From Psococerastis gibbosa (Eukaryota; Arthropoda; Insecta; Psocodea; Psocidae), in assembly GCA_963971405.1 (NCBI GenBank), contig OZ020487.1, positions 24,723,371-24,787,370 of the forward strand: DNA of 64,000 nt, written 5' to 3'. This document shows, piece by piece, positions 59,801 to 64,000 of the stretch; the stretch's first letter is position 1; each line of letters starts with the position of its first letter. Made by a program: the position numbers and the translations under genes. The notes beneath the pieces were generated by a model that was not told the origin of the DNA, made no database searches, and saw only the letters and a program-made list of their open reading frames with translations.

Positions 59801-62800
59801 CTTAGCCCCACTACCTAATATTGTGCTATTTACTGTAAATTTTCTTAAATGTGATATCATATGCTCACAGTACGTACATTGCTTAAGTGGATTTGCTTCT
59901 AAGTTACTTTGAAAAATATTGGATTTTTTTTTAAAATTATCACAAAGTTATTAAGTAATGCCTTTAGAAATCAGGAAAAAGTGGCGCTGTGCCGTCATTT
60001 TTTATTAAAGTCAAACGGGATGTACCTGAAACTCCAAAGAATTGTGTCTTCTTGCAGGGTAGCCTATATTTGACAAATGTATGATAATTAAAAAAAAAAA
60101 CTCACTTTTTAGTCACCACCGACCAATCCCCTCCCCTCCCCTCCCAACTTGTCCAGTTCTCTTGTAACACCACGAATGCTTGACAATGTGTGGGTGAACG
60201 TTTTGCTTGTTATCATTCTCTTTTGTATTTTGTATTGAAATTTATTTCAATTTTAAACTTAACATGGCAGTTATTGGGCTATTTTCGCACTTTTAGACAT
60301 TGCCTCTTTCTAGTGTAAAGGTTCTCTAGTTAACCTTCCCATTATTCCGGTGTGCCGCAGCATTTAGTTTCCCAAGATGACAGTTTTCACTTAATTATTC
60401 GTGGGTGTAGTCGAGCATATATGAAAATATGAAGAAAAAAACAATGGAGTGGCGTCAAGGCTGTCAAGTTGGCAAACGTTGTAGAGCATATACCCTGACT
60501 CATATAACCCACATTTCTCCTGTTATGCATGAATAGAATCGCTTTTGTGCTGCTTCATACTCAGTTTTATTTTAACCAAGTAAATTGTTTTGTTGGCTCT
60601 CGTTTCTACATACAGTATATTACTGTTGCCTAAAATACTTTATTTAAATTTAAGTCCATTACAACTTATTTTAAAAGAACCGGTCCGAGTTTACTCGAAC
60701 ATGCTTTCCAATTTATCAATTATAGAGAAAATTAGTAATTTCGTGGTAAATAATTATCCTATGGTTAAATTTCGTATATCTCGGGGGAGGGGGGGTGTCC
60801 ACCTGACGTCAATAGAGGTGAGGTGAATTATAGATAGGTCAGACCAACACATTACCACACAGTAATAATGGCAGGGCACGCAATGCATTTGAACGTAAAT
60901 TTTCAATCATTTTTTCAAAAAAAAATTGCACAAAACCAAAAACCAAATACTTTTTTGGGAAAGCAACCTGGCTGATTTCGTTACTCAATTTAACACCTAA
61001 GACATGCCTGAAGCTAGAAATAATCGATTGAAAAATAATTTTTAAACGTTTTTTTGGAATTTTTTGAAAATAAAACCCCCCTCCATTTTTATACAATGTA
61101 TTGTACAAGTTCAACCCGTAAAACATCTAGTAGTAGTAGTAGTGTTGTTCGCCGGGTTAATAACGACTTAGGCCTCATATTTAGGCCCATAGAGCGACCC
61201 CGACTTGACTGTCCTACGCCAGCCCGATTTCCTTGTAGAAGTCCAAAATGGCCCCAAAGCTTAATGCCCCGGTGTGCTGCCTGGGTGCCAGCGTGGAAAA
61301 TTCAAAATTCTTCAGTCTTGCTCGCCAAATCGCCGGACATTCCGCTAAAATATGCCATCCTGTCTCTTATTCTTCCTCGCAGTACCGACACATCGTTGAT
61401 TCGTAAAACATCTAGGTTGAAGACACTATTTAGTTTACTAATCCAAGCTTGTTTTCTTTGTTTTAGTTGCATAGGATAGAATACGTCCATAGTCGGCATT
61501 TGATTTACCGCGACGTCAAGCCTGAAAACTTTCTAATAGGTAGATGTTCATCTAAGAAAGACAAAATTATTCATATAATAGGTGAGTAAGAAAATGTACC
61601 TAGTATAACCTCTAACAGCGGCATAGATGAATTAATTAGTCTAAATAGTTTCTTATTATTGTATAGTTTAACAAGAATATTGAATATTAGAATATAATAG
61701 AATTACTCAATACTGTTTTCACTTTTTTTTTTCAACAGTTCAATGGCCAAACTTATTGCATGTAAAACTAAACTTATGGCCAAACCCTTTGCTTCTTTAC
61801 TAACTGGAGGATGGGCCAGTCGCATTTTTATTGCATTATACTCCTAAGAACGACGTCACAAACTATACGAGCTGAATTAAGATTTTGATTCTGGTCACAA
61901 ATTAGTCGACTATTATTAGTGTAGTTTCATTGCATATTCCTTAATTAAGCGTTACTATCTGGACAAGTGTTCTATCCTTGAACCTCACTTGCGATGGGCT
62001 TTTACTCCCATGTTGAGTTTTATTGACAAGCTGTTGTCTACTTTCTCAGACTATCAGACTAAAGTGTCTGATTCAAGGTAAGATCTTACAAAAAATTTGT
62101 GAAACTGGTAGACTGGTAGGCTTCGTAGCATTGCGCCGCCATCGTCATAGCTACTATCACCAGTTTGGGTGTCAAGCTGACGTAACGGTATGATATACAG
62201 AAGGACCATTAATAACAGTAAATATTTTGTTTTTAGACTTTGGACTAGCCAAGGAATACATTGACCTAGAAACAAACAAGCACATCCCGTATAGAGAACA
62301 CAAGAGTCTAACAGGGACGGCCCGATACATGAGCATCAGCACTCACTTAGGCAAGGAGCAGAGCCGCAGAGATGACCTCGAAGCCCTGGGACACATGTTT
62401 ATGTATTTCCTCCGTGGCAGCCTGCCATGGCAAGGCCTAAAGGCGGACACGCTCAAAGAGCGATACCAGAAAATTGGGGACACCAAGCGCGCCACCCCTA
62501 TTGAAGTTCTCTGTGATGGTCATCCAGGTAATGGAGCTTAAATACATTTTGACGATTTTTCTTTCGTCAGCTAATGAGCTAATCATTAGACTGATAGTCG
62601 TAGAGTTCTATATAGGAGAGATGGATATTCGAGCGCGCCAAAAATATTTTGAATTCTTAGGCCACCTACGTTTTTTCAATGGCTGGTCATATTGCATCAT
62701 GTGGCCCCAAGATTCAAAAAATACTTTTGGCGCTCTCGAATGTCCCGTGTCTCCTATATAGAACTCTAGTTAGTCTTCTTAGGGTGATTCCCGCTAATTG

Positions 62801-64000
62801 TAGGTTTCGCGCGGTAAGAGAAATCCGAAAGACTCTGTTCAAATTTAAGCTAGCAAACTTATTTAGTTGGTTAGTTGTGTAGCTGTGCAAATCTGTTCGC
62901 TTAGCAGCAAGTAGAGTATCTAGTCTAGCTGAATACGGTGGAATTCGAAGTGTAGTGGTAAACAAGATGCCCCGGTAAGATCGTGGCTTCGCGTCCCACG
63001 CTATTCGTTTTTTTTTTTTTTTTTTTTTCTAGTTACTCTAGTTCGATTATAATGCCCTAAGGTGGTTGGAACTTCAACCTAGTCAATTTAGAGTTAAAAT
63101 TGAAAATTCTGAATCAATAGAATTCCACTTACCTATAGTTAGGGGAGCCTTTGTAATAGTTGATTTTTTATATGATATGGTGTAAAATAATAAAAGTTCT
63201 AGCAATTTTTTTGACTCTCGTCGTATGTAAGCCACTGAACTGACATTACAGGCTTCCACTTAAACAATTGATGTTGAGTGCTGCGAATTAGAAATGAACA
63301 CTGACATTGCTGCTAAGCGTGCTATAAGAATAGCAAATGGCGGAAACACGCAACTGCTTGACCGTAGAAAATGCAGTTATTTCCTATGTAGGGGCTGCGT
63401 TGTAGGGGTGGTTATTCACCCCGTCCTTTCACGTTTGCTCTCTAGAGGCCTAGAACACAGCGTCGCATTGGCTGCTACTGATTCTCATAGTGTTTGTTTC
63501 TCGATGTATTGACTCTAGCCATGTTTTAATTTTAAAAATCATCACTTTTAGTGCACTTTGATCCTTCATGTGTCTATGTCTTTATGTATGGGGTAACATT
63601 CCCATTCTACAAAATAAACATATCTATGCCTTTATGTATGGGGTAACATTCCCATTCTACAAAATAAACAATCTATTATTTGTGCTCAGACTGAAGTACA
63701 CTATGTGACAGCAGAGCAGTGCATAATATTACACTGGCTATACTACCTGTATGTGTCCATAGCTCTACAATCAAGATTTCCTGTAATTTTTGATTTGATA
63801 AAAAAAAAACAGTTAGTGGAGTGAGTCCAATGGTCTCTTAATAGGACGATTTTAATTTTAATTCGTGCTGCTTATCGGTTATTAAACGATAAATTAGTAG
63901 TGTAGCTTAAGGTTACTTCAATAGATTAATGCCACATTTTCTTTTTCTTTTTTTTACTTTATGTGTGATACTATTGTGTTCCTCTTACAGAGGAGATGGC
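32188..64000 (+). CDS. CSNK1G: Casein kinase 1 gamma (Ser/Thr kinase), 3' end beyond window
   Basis: A CK1-family protein kinase of the gamma class, in other animals a membrane-anchored enzyme that phosphorylates Wnt co-receptor LRP6 among others. Six complete exons plus 10 bases of a seventh give 292 whole residues. Landmarks: the gamma-specific lead-in [17 protein letters not shown], glycine loop GCGNFG (58-63), catalytic Lys80 in [34 protein letters not shown] with catalytic Asp170, [10 protein letters not shown] (Asp193), and the CK1 activation segment [25 protein letters not shown], the substrate-recognition region, is intact. The palmitoylated C-terminal tail lies outside. All introns are phase-consistent. 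Introns total about 31 kb, mostly transposon-filled. Identification is very secure. Confidence 0.98.
33348..33528 (-). mobile_element. SINE-like element, alternative 3' end
   Basis: Same body as 14308-14538 (GTGGTTCGGAATCCAC, GGTAGGGAAACATGGTAGGA), but the part next to the repeat tail is different: GTGGCCTGGGACTGTGTCAA followed by CTA repeats. Same head, two different tails. Confidence 0.65.
33529..34580. other. Unrecognised intron sequence
   Basis: Contains a C-run of about 18 near 34332. No other feature recognised. Confidence 0.4.
34583..35434 (+). mobile_element. B-family element, full length
   Basis: The best copy, about 852 bp. Opens with palindrome GCTTTCCAATTTATGCG to GGAAAGC. Then TTTTGAGGTCCAAGGAACCC, TGTC repeats, GATGAAATTCGTCATGTAGG, CGCTTGCCCCTTGATAGG, TTTTAGGTGTTAAATTGAGT, a C-run before CGAGATATCGG, ATAAATTGGAAAGTATG and finally GAGTAAACTCGGACCGGTTC. 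Near both ends GCTTTCCAATTTAT recurs in inverted form. No protein frame is conserved among copies. Confidence 0.85.
35675..35700 (+). repeat. Mariner left terminal inverted repeat
   Basis: 26 bp, one C/T difference from the right repeat. Confidence 0.95.
35854..36903 (+). CDS. Mariner transposase (DD34D)
   Basis: 349 residues, the family's usual length. It moves the element by cut-and-paste into TA sites. The N-terminal paired-type helix-turn-helix region (about 1-112) is followed by the linker WVPRLLT (119-125). The catalytic triad is complete: Asp158 in [12 protein letters not shown], Asp252 in HHDNAPAH, Asp287 in [13 protein letters not shown], with 34 residues between the last two. The start at 35854 matches the MDEKEF-type start of irritans-like mariners. 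No stop or frameshift within, and all diagnostic motifs are intact, so it could be active or very recently so. Subfamily (irritans-like) is inference from memory of Himar-type proteins. Confidence 0.97.
   Translation: MDEKEFRVVIKHYFLKKKNVQETKKSLDKHYGESAPSIKTVYKWFSNFRTGHMGTEDAERSGRPSDVTTAETVKKISDLVLGERRMKLREVADIVGISSERVHNILHNHLKMRKLSARWVPRLLTAEQKHRRAELCAENLKLFQRAPKEFLRRFITVDETWVHFYTPETKQQSKQWVASGERAPKKAKTVQSAGKVMATIFWDARGVIFVDYLEKGKTITGTYYASLLDRLKAEIQTVRPHLAKKKILFHHDNAPAHTAVLVTSKIQELKFELLRHPPYSPDLAPSDYFLFPNMKKWLGGKRFGSNEEVMRETTEYFAGLTEDYFLGGIKKLEGRWTTCIERQGDYVEK
36942..36967 (-). repeat. Mariner right terminal inverted repeat
   Basis: Mirror of the left repeat, ending CACCCTCG before TA. Confidence 0.95.
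36970..37868. other. Unrecognised intron sequence
   Basis: A possible hAT fragment (GGGCGTACGAAG, and later GGGGGCCCGGGGACC) lies at 37200-37370; otherwise nothing recognised. Confidence 0.4.
37869..38080 (+). mobile_element. S-family tRNA-derived SINE
   Basis: Full-length with GGTTCGAGTCCC, CGGAGGGCATGTAAAGCAGG and the conserved 3' end. Its tail abuts an R element. Confidence 0.88.
38081..38228 (-). mobile_element. R-family SINE-like repeat
   Basis: Minus-strand copy. GACTTCGATGACGAAATGGT starts it, then TTGTGCGAGTCT, ATGCGATCGG, GAGGTGACTGAAG and TTATTGAACTG. Shared with 47847-48040 and 54755-54918. The poly-A tail of the better copy is lost here. Confidence 0.65.
38229..39855. other. End of CK1 gamma intron 1, largely unrecognised
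   Basis: A diverged hAT-like end (GGACCGGACCGAAACGAATC then TCCATCACTA) lies at 39335-39412, similar to 57195-57340. No gene is recognised. Confidence 0.45.
39856..39896 (+). CDS. CSNK1G: CK1 gamma exon 2 (41-base mini-exon) with catalytic lysine
   Basis: Acceptor TTGTTCCAG, donor [22 protein letters not shown] supplies Lys80 of the VAIK motif. It is flanked by introns of 7.5 and 6.4 kb; phase fits both neighbours. Confidence 0.96.
40028..40178. mobile_element. P-family palindromic MITE
   Basis: 151 bp. CCTGATCGGGGCG and CGCCTCGATCAG ends, TTTATAATACCGGTATTTAT and its mirror. The interior is almost identical to 5258-5419. Confidence 0.87.
40640..40730 (+). mobile_element. Probable LINE 3' end
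   Basis: GGGCCGAAAGGCC then AATAAAGACAATTTTCTTTC, resembling the 3' UTR end of the LINE at 25720-25835. No coding sequence is recognised upstream. Confidence 0.35.
40731..42369. other. Unrecognised intron 2 sequence
   Basis: No recognisable gene or repeat ends. Confidence 0.4.
42370..42440 (-). mobile_element. tRNA-like SINE head or tRNA relic
   Basis: Minus strand: TAACTCAATTGGTAGCGCAA is a good A-box and D-arm; TTCAGTTCGGGCC lies where the B-box should be but departs from GGTTCGANTCC. The acceptor stem does not pair. Confidence 0.4.
42485..42725 (-). mobile_element. LINE C-terminal fragment
   Basis: Minus-strand translation, with stops, gives [11 protein letters not shown] then GRRKQGRPR and [11 protein letters not shown], ending near [17 protein letters not shown]. 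This is the familiar carboxy end of endonuclease-reverse transcriptase LINEs. A related copy is at 53330-53540. Old and broken. Confidence 0.7.
42726..44010. other. Unrecognised intron 2 sequence
   Basis: Short frames without family resemblance. Confidence 0.4.
44017..44862 (-). mobile_element. B-family element, full length
   Basis: From AAGAACCGGTCTGAGTTTAC to GTATAAATTGGAAAG. It contains a 17-base G-run at 44133, GTCCACCTGACGTCACT and all family landmarks in order. Same structure as 34583-35434 in opposite orientation. Confidence 0.87.
45424..45995 (-). mobile_element. B-family element, internally deleted variant
   Basis: Variant terminus AAGAACCGGTACGAGTG, then the distal half (GATATGATTTTTGTAAACTT, GACAGGCAGACCGACATTTC) and a worn palindromic end. 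Confidence 0.75.
46333..46402 (+). CDS. CSNK1G: CK1 gamma exon 3
   Basis: Acceptor TTTATTTCAG, donor CACG|GTAAGT (phase 1). [20 protein letters not shown] is the conserved beta3-alphaC region. Confidence 0.97.
46403..47790. other. Unrecognised start of intron 3
   Basis: One G-run near 46465; otherwise nothing recognised. Confidence 0.4.
47797..48195 (-). mobile_element. S-family SINE split by an R element
   Basis: The reversed ATTT tail and AAGGACTTTTCATTG (47797-47846) and the body (48041-48195: ACTAAGCCAACCTAGC, ATGCCCTCCAAAGCATGGCC) are two parts of one S copy. They are separated by 47847-48040. The tRNA-like head is shortened. Confidence 0.8.
47847..48040 (-). mobile_element. R-family SINE-like repeat with poly-A
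   Basis: Minus strand: GACTTCGATGGCCAGGTGGT (A-box-like GGCCAGGTGG), TGCGAGTCTTTACACGCC, CATTAAATTGTTTGTATGCG and about 26 A. A polymorphic-looking A tail and the insertion into S show that it moves by retroposition. Confidence 0.72.
48200..48510 (-). mobile_element. Possible LINE 3' end
   Basis: Minus strand: a 74-codon frame with [10 protein letters not shown] then GGAGGTATTGCCATTGAAAT and AATAAAGATC. It resembles a LINE terminus with its poly(A) signal, but the family is not recognised. Confidence 0.35.
49710..49883 (-). mobile_element. M3-family MITE
   Basis: GGCTACTCCGCAGCATCC at the left and GTGAAGTAGCC at the right; reversed interior matches 3531-3702 and 22171-22330. Confidence 0.65.
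49884..50880. other. Mostly unrecognised intron 3 sequence
   Basis: A short imperfect inverted pair (GAAACCAATTGGCAAC at 49919 and GTAATTGGTTTCATTT at 49976) and a possible retroposon 3' end near 50820-50865. Confidence 0.35.
50884..50994. repeat. Tandem duplication, 55-bp unit
   Basis: ATGTCTAATTTAAAATCTAG begins at 50884 and 50939. The two units differ at only a few bases. Confidence 0.95.
51699..52476 (-). mobile_element. LINE with RNase H domain, 5'-truncated, 14-bp target duplication
   Basis: Minus-strand element flanked by perfect CCCACATCCGACAT copies (51685-51698 and 52477-52490), with a TAAAA-type tail at its 3' end (51699-51725). Coding remnants give [18 protein letters not shown] (linker after the reverse transcriptase) and then [20 protein letters not shown], the first strands and catalytic Asp of an RNase H fold. 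This places it in the I/R1/Jockey-like LINE groups. The RNase H is cut short and the frame has at least two breaks. Confidence 0.88.
52491..53325. other. Mostly unrecognised intron 3 sequence
   Basis: Part of 53110-53310 resembles the interior of hAT element 28666-29192 (AAATGCGTAAA and CCCCCGGGCG-type blocks). The LINE fragment after it appears inserted in that context. Confidence 0.4.
53330..53540 (-). mobile_element. LINE C-terminal fragment
   Basis: Minus strand reads [20 protein letters not shown] and related GRTN-like tail, the motif RLRWLGHxxRM common to LINE polymerase C-termini. Same family as 42485-42725. Broken. Confidence 0.7.
53709..53950 (+). mobile_element. Possible LINE C-terminus
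   Basis: Frame with [20 protein letters not shown] and a basic end [11 protein letters not shown] echoes the F...P.LWN.LP..I...F..KF terminus of CR1-like polymerases. Only the last 60 residues. Confidence 0.4.
54121..54248. mobile_element. H1 Harbinger-like hairpin MITE
   Basis: 128 bp. GTCGCAAATTCCACCGACCT and its near-mirror; arms continue through TAGTGATACTGATATTGACG. The centre is GTAGCAGACATTAAAGAC and its mirror, the same centre as the outer element at 24427. Flanks TAA and TAT. Confidence 0.82.
54755..54918 (+). mobile_element. R-family SINE-like repeat
   Basis: Plus-strand copy: TTGTGCTAGTCTTTACACAC, GCGATCGGAG, GTGTCGTAACCCG (B-box-like), GAGGCGACTGAAGAGGTCAA, ending in a short A-run. 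Confidence 0.65.
54919..55501. other. End of CK1 gamma intron 3
   Basis: Nothing recognised apart from the splice acceptor TTATGTTGCAG. Confidence 0.45.
55502..55650 (+). CDS. CSNK1G: CK1 gamma exon 4
   Basis: Acceptor ATGTTGCAG, donor CTC|GTAAGT (phase 0). [20 protein letters not shown] then [20 protein letters not shown]: hinge and alphaD-alphaE region, nearly identical to vertebrate gamma isoforms. Confidence 0.98.
55651..56415. other. Unrecognised start of intron 4
   Basis: Nothing recognised. Confidence 0.4.
56420..56582 (-). mobile_element. S-family SINE, head truncated
   Basis: TTGTTCTATTACTAAGCCAA to GTGTGGGACTCAAGCCAACA; the B-box is present but the A-box half is missing. Confidence 0.8.
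57195..57340. mobile_element. hAT-like MITE
   Basis: GTGATGGACGGTACGGATA and ACAATATCCATCAC are imperfect inverted ends. CGGTTCGGTCC motifs repeat at both sides, typical of hAT subterminal repeats. No clean 8-bp duplication. A related fragment is at 39335-39412. Confidence 0.55.
57341..60670. other. Long unrecognised part of CK1 gamma intron 4
   Basis: 3.3 kb without a repeat end, coding signature or RNA I can name. Frames here (57733, 59020) resemble no known family. Confidence 0.4.
60674..61080 (-). mobile_element. B-family element, truncated by a LINE
   Basis: From AAAGAACCGGTCCGAGTTTA, G-run, GTCCACCTGACGTCA, CATTACCACACAGTAATAAT to TTTTTTGGAATTTTTTG. Then the sequence changes to a LINE tail. 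Confidence 0.8.
61129..61410 (-). mobile_element. LINE 3' end with zinc-knuckle remnant
   Basis: Minus strand: MCRYCEEE then [20 protein letters not shown], the CxxC...H...C motif found after RNase H in Jockey/R1-like LINEs, interrupted by one stop. Then FYKEIGLA, stop, GACAGTCAAGTCGGGGTC, TCGTTATTAACCCG and an ACT-repeat tail. Its 5' end is within about 60 bases of the exon 5 acceptor. Confidence 0.75.
61467..61581 (+). CDS. CSNK1G: CK1 gamma exon 5: catalytic loop
   Basis: Acceptor TTTGTTTTAG, donor ATAG|GTGAGT (phase 1). [13 protein letters not shown] carries the catalytic Asp170 and the CK1 form of the loop. [14 protein letters not shown] follows, where human gammas have a similar charged insert. 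Confidence 0.98.
61582..62236. other. CK1 gamma intron 5
   Basis: 655 bp, no repeat recognised; the only intron of this gene without an identified element. Confidence 0.5.
62237..62527 (+). CDS. CSNK1G: CK1 gamma exon 6: DFG, activation segment, alphaF-G
   Basis: Acceptor TGTTTTTAG, donor CCAG|GTAATG (phase 1). [50 protein letters not shown] and [20 protein letters not shown] are near-invariant CK1 gamma sequence. Confidence 0.98.
62603..62766. mobile_element. T-family MITE, TA-flanked
   Basis: About 164 bp. GAGTTCTATATAGGAGA and its mirror TCTCCTATATAGAACTC are the ends, and GCGCGCCAAAA pairs with TTTTGGCGCTC further in. TA lies outside each end (62601-62602, 62767-62768), so Tc1/mariner-type. 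Fragments occur at 1-45 and perhaps near 51000. Confidence 0.82.
62940..63025 (+). mobile_element. tRNA-like head followed by poly-T
   Basis: GAAGTGTAGTGGTAAACAAG resembles a D-arm/A-box and GGCTTCGCGTCCCACG a B-box. A run of over 20 T follows, which would end pol III transcription. It may be a tRNA relic; too diverged for a gene. Confidence 0.4.
63030..63570. other. Unrecognised part of intron 6
   Basis: Nothing recognised. Confidence 0.4.
63573..63672. repeat. Tandem duplication, 50-bp unit
   Basis: TTTATGTATGGGGTAACATT recurs 50 bases apart in two nearly identical units (starts at 63573 and 63623). Confidence 0.95.
63991..64000 (+). CDS. CSNK1G: CK1 gamma exon 7, first 10 bases
   Basis: Acceptor CCTCTTACAG. 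With the G left from exon 6 it reads Glu-Glu-Met-Ala, matching the PEEMA of other CK1 gammas. Continues past the window. Confidence 0.93.

Noticed and set aside
61054-61479. 141-codon frame on the plus strand
   Set aside because: It runs antisense through a LINE and into CK1 gamma exon 5 in the wrong frame.

Overview
This is animal nuclear DNA, most likely from an invertebrate. It has two intron-rich host genes with GT-AG splice sites, no operon-like packing, AT-rich background and a dense mixture of transposons. I cannot name the phylum from the sequence: the class B neuropeptide or hormone receptor and the gamma-type casein kinase 1 are metazoan, and the repeat families here are not ones I can tie to a named species.

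Layout. Positions 1 to about 17.8 kb hold no gene I can support. They contain repeats: a tRNA-derived SINE (family S here), an unclassified 0.8 kb interspersed element (family B), several palindromic MITEs, a LINE tail, a Penelope-like fragment, a tandem repeat and one 200-base assembly gap. From 17877 to 28056 (+ strand) eleven coding exons encode the ligand-binding and seven-helix parts of a class B1 (secretin-family) GPCR, nearest in appearance to parathyroid hormone receptors; its signal-peptide exon is not identified. From 32188 to the window edge (+ strand) lies casein kinase 1 gamma: six complete coding exons plus the first 10 bases of a seventh cover the kinase domain up to the start of its C-terminal part. 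Its introns are 0.7 to 9.1 kb and are full of mobile DNA, including one structurally whole mariner transposon (35675-36967).

The mobile elements record a layered history. Examples are a LINE inside a MITE inside another MITE in receptor intron 8, a hAT-type MITE sitting 10 bases into receptor intron 7, a second SINE (R) inside an S SINE, and a SINE-like element whose 3' end matches that of a local LINE. Target-site duplications identify several elements: 8 bp (hAT), 3 bp (Harbinger-like), TA (mariner, T-family MITE) and 14 bp (LINE).

The receptor acts at the plasma membrane and the kinase is in other animals a membrane-anchored cytoplasmic Ser/Thr kinase. They lie head to tail about 4.1 kb apart and nothing in the sequence links them functionally. 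I found no convincing new biological system; the most unusual material is the B repeat family, the mosaic SINEs and the nested MITEs.
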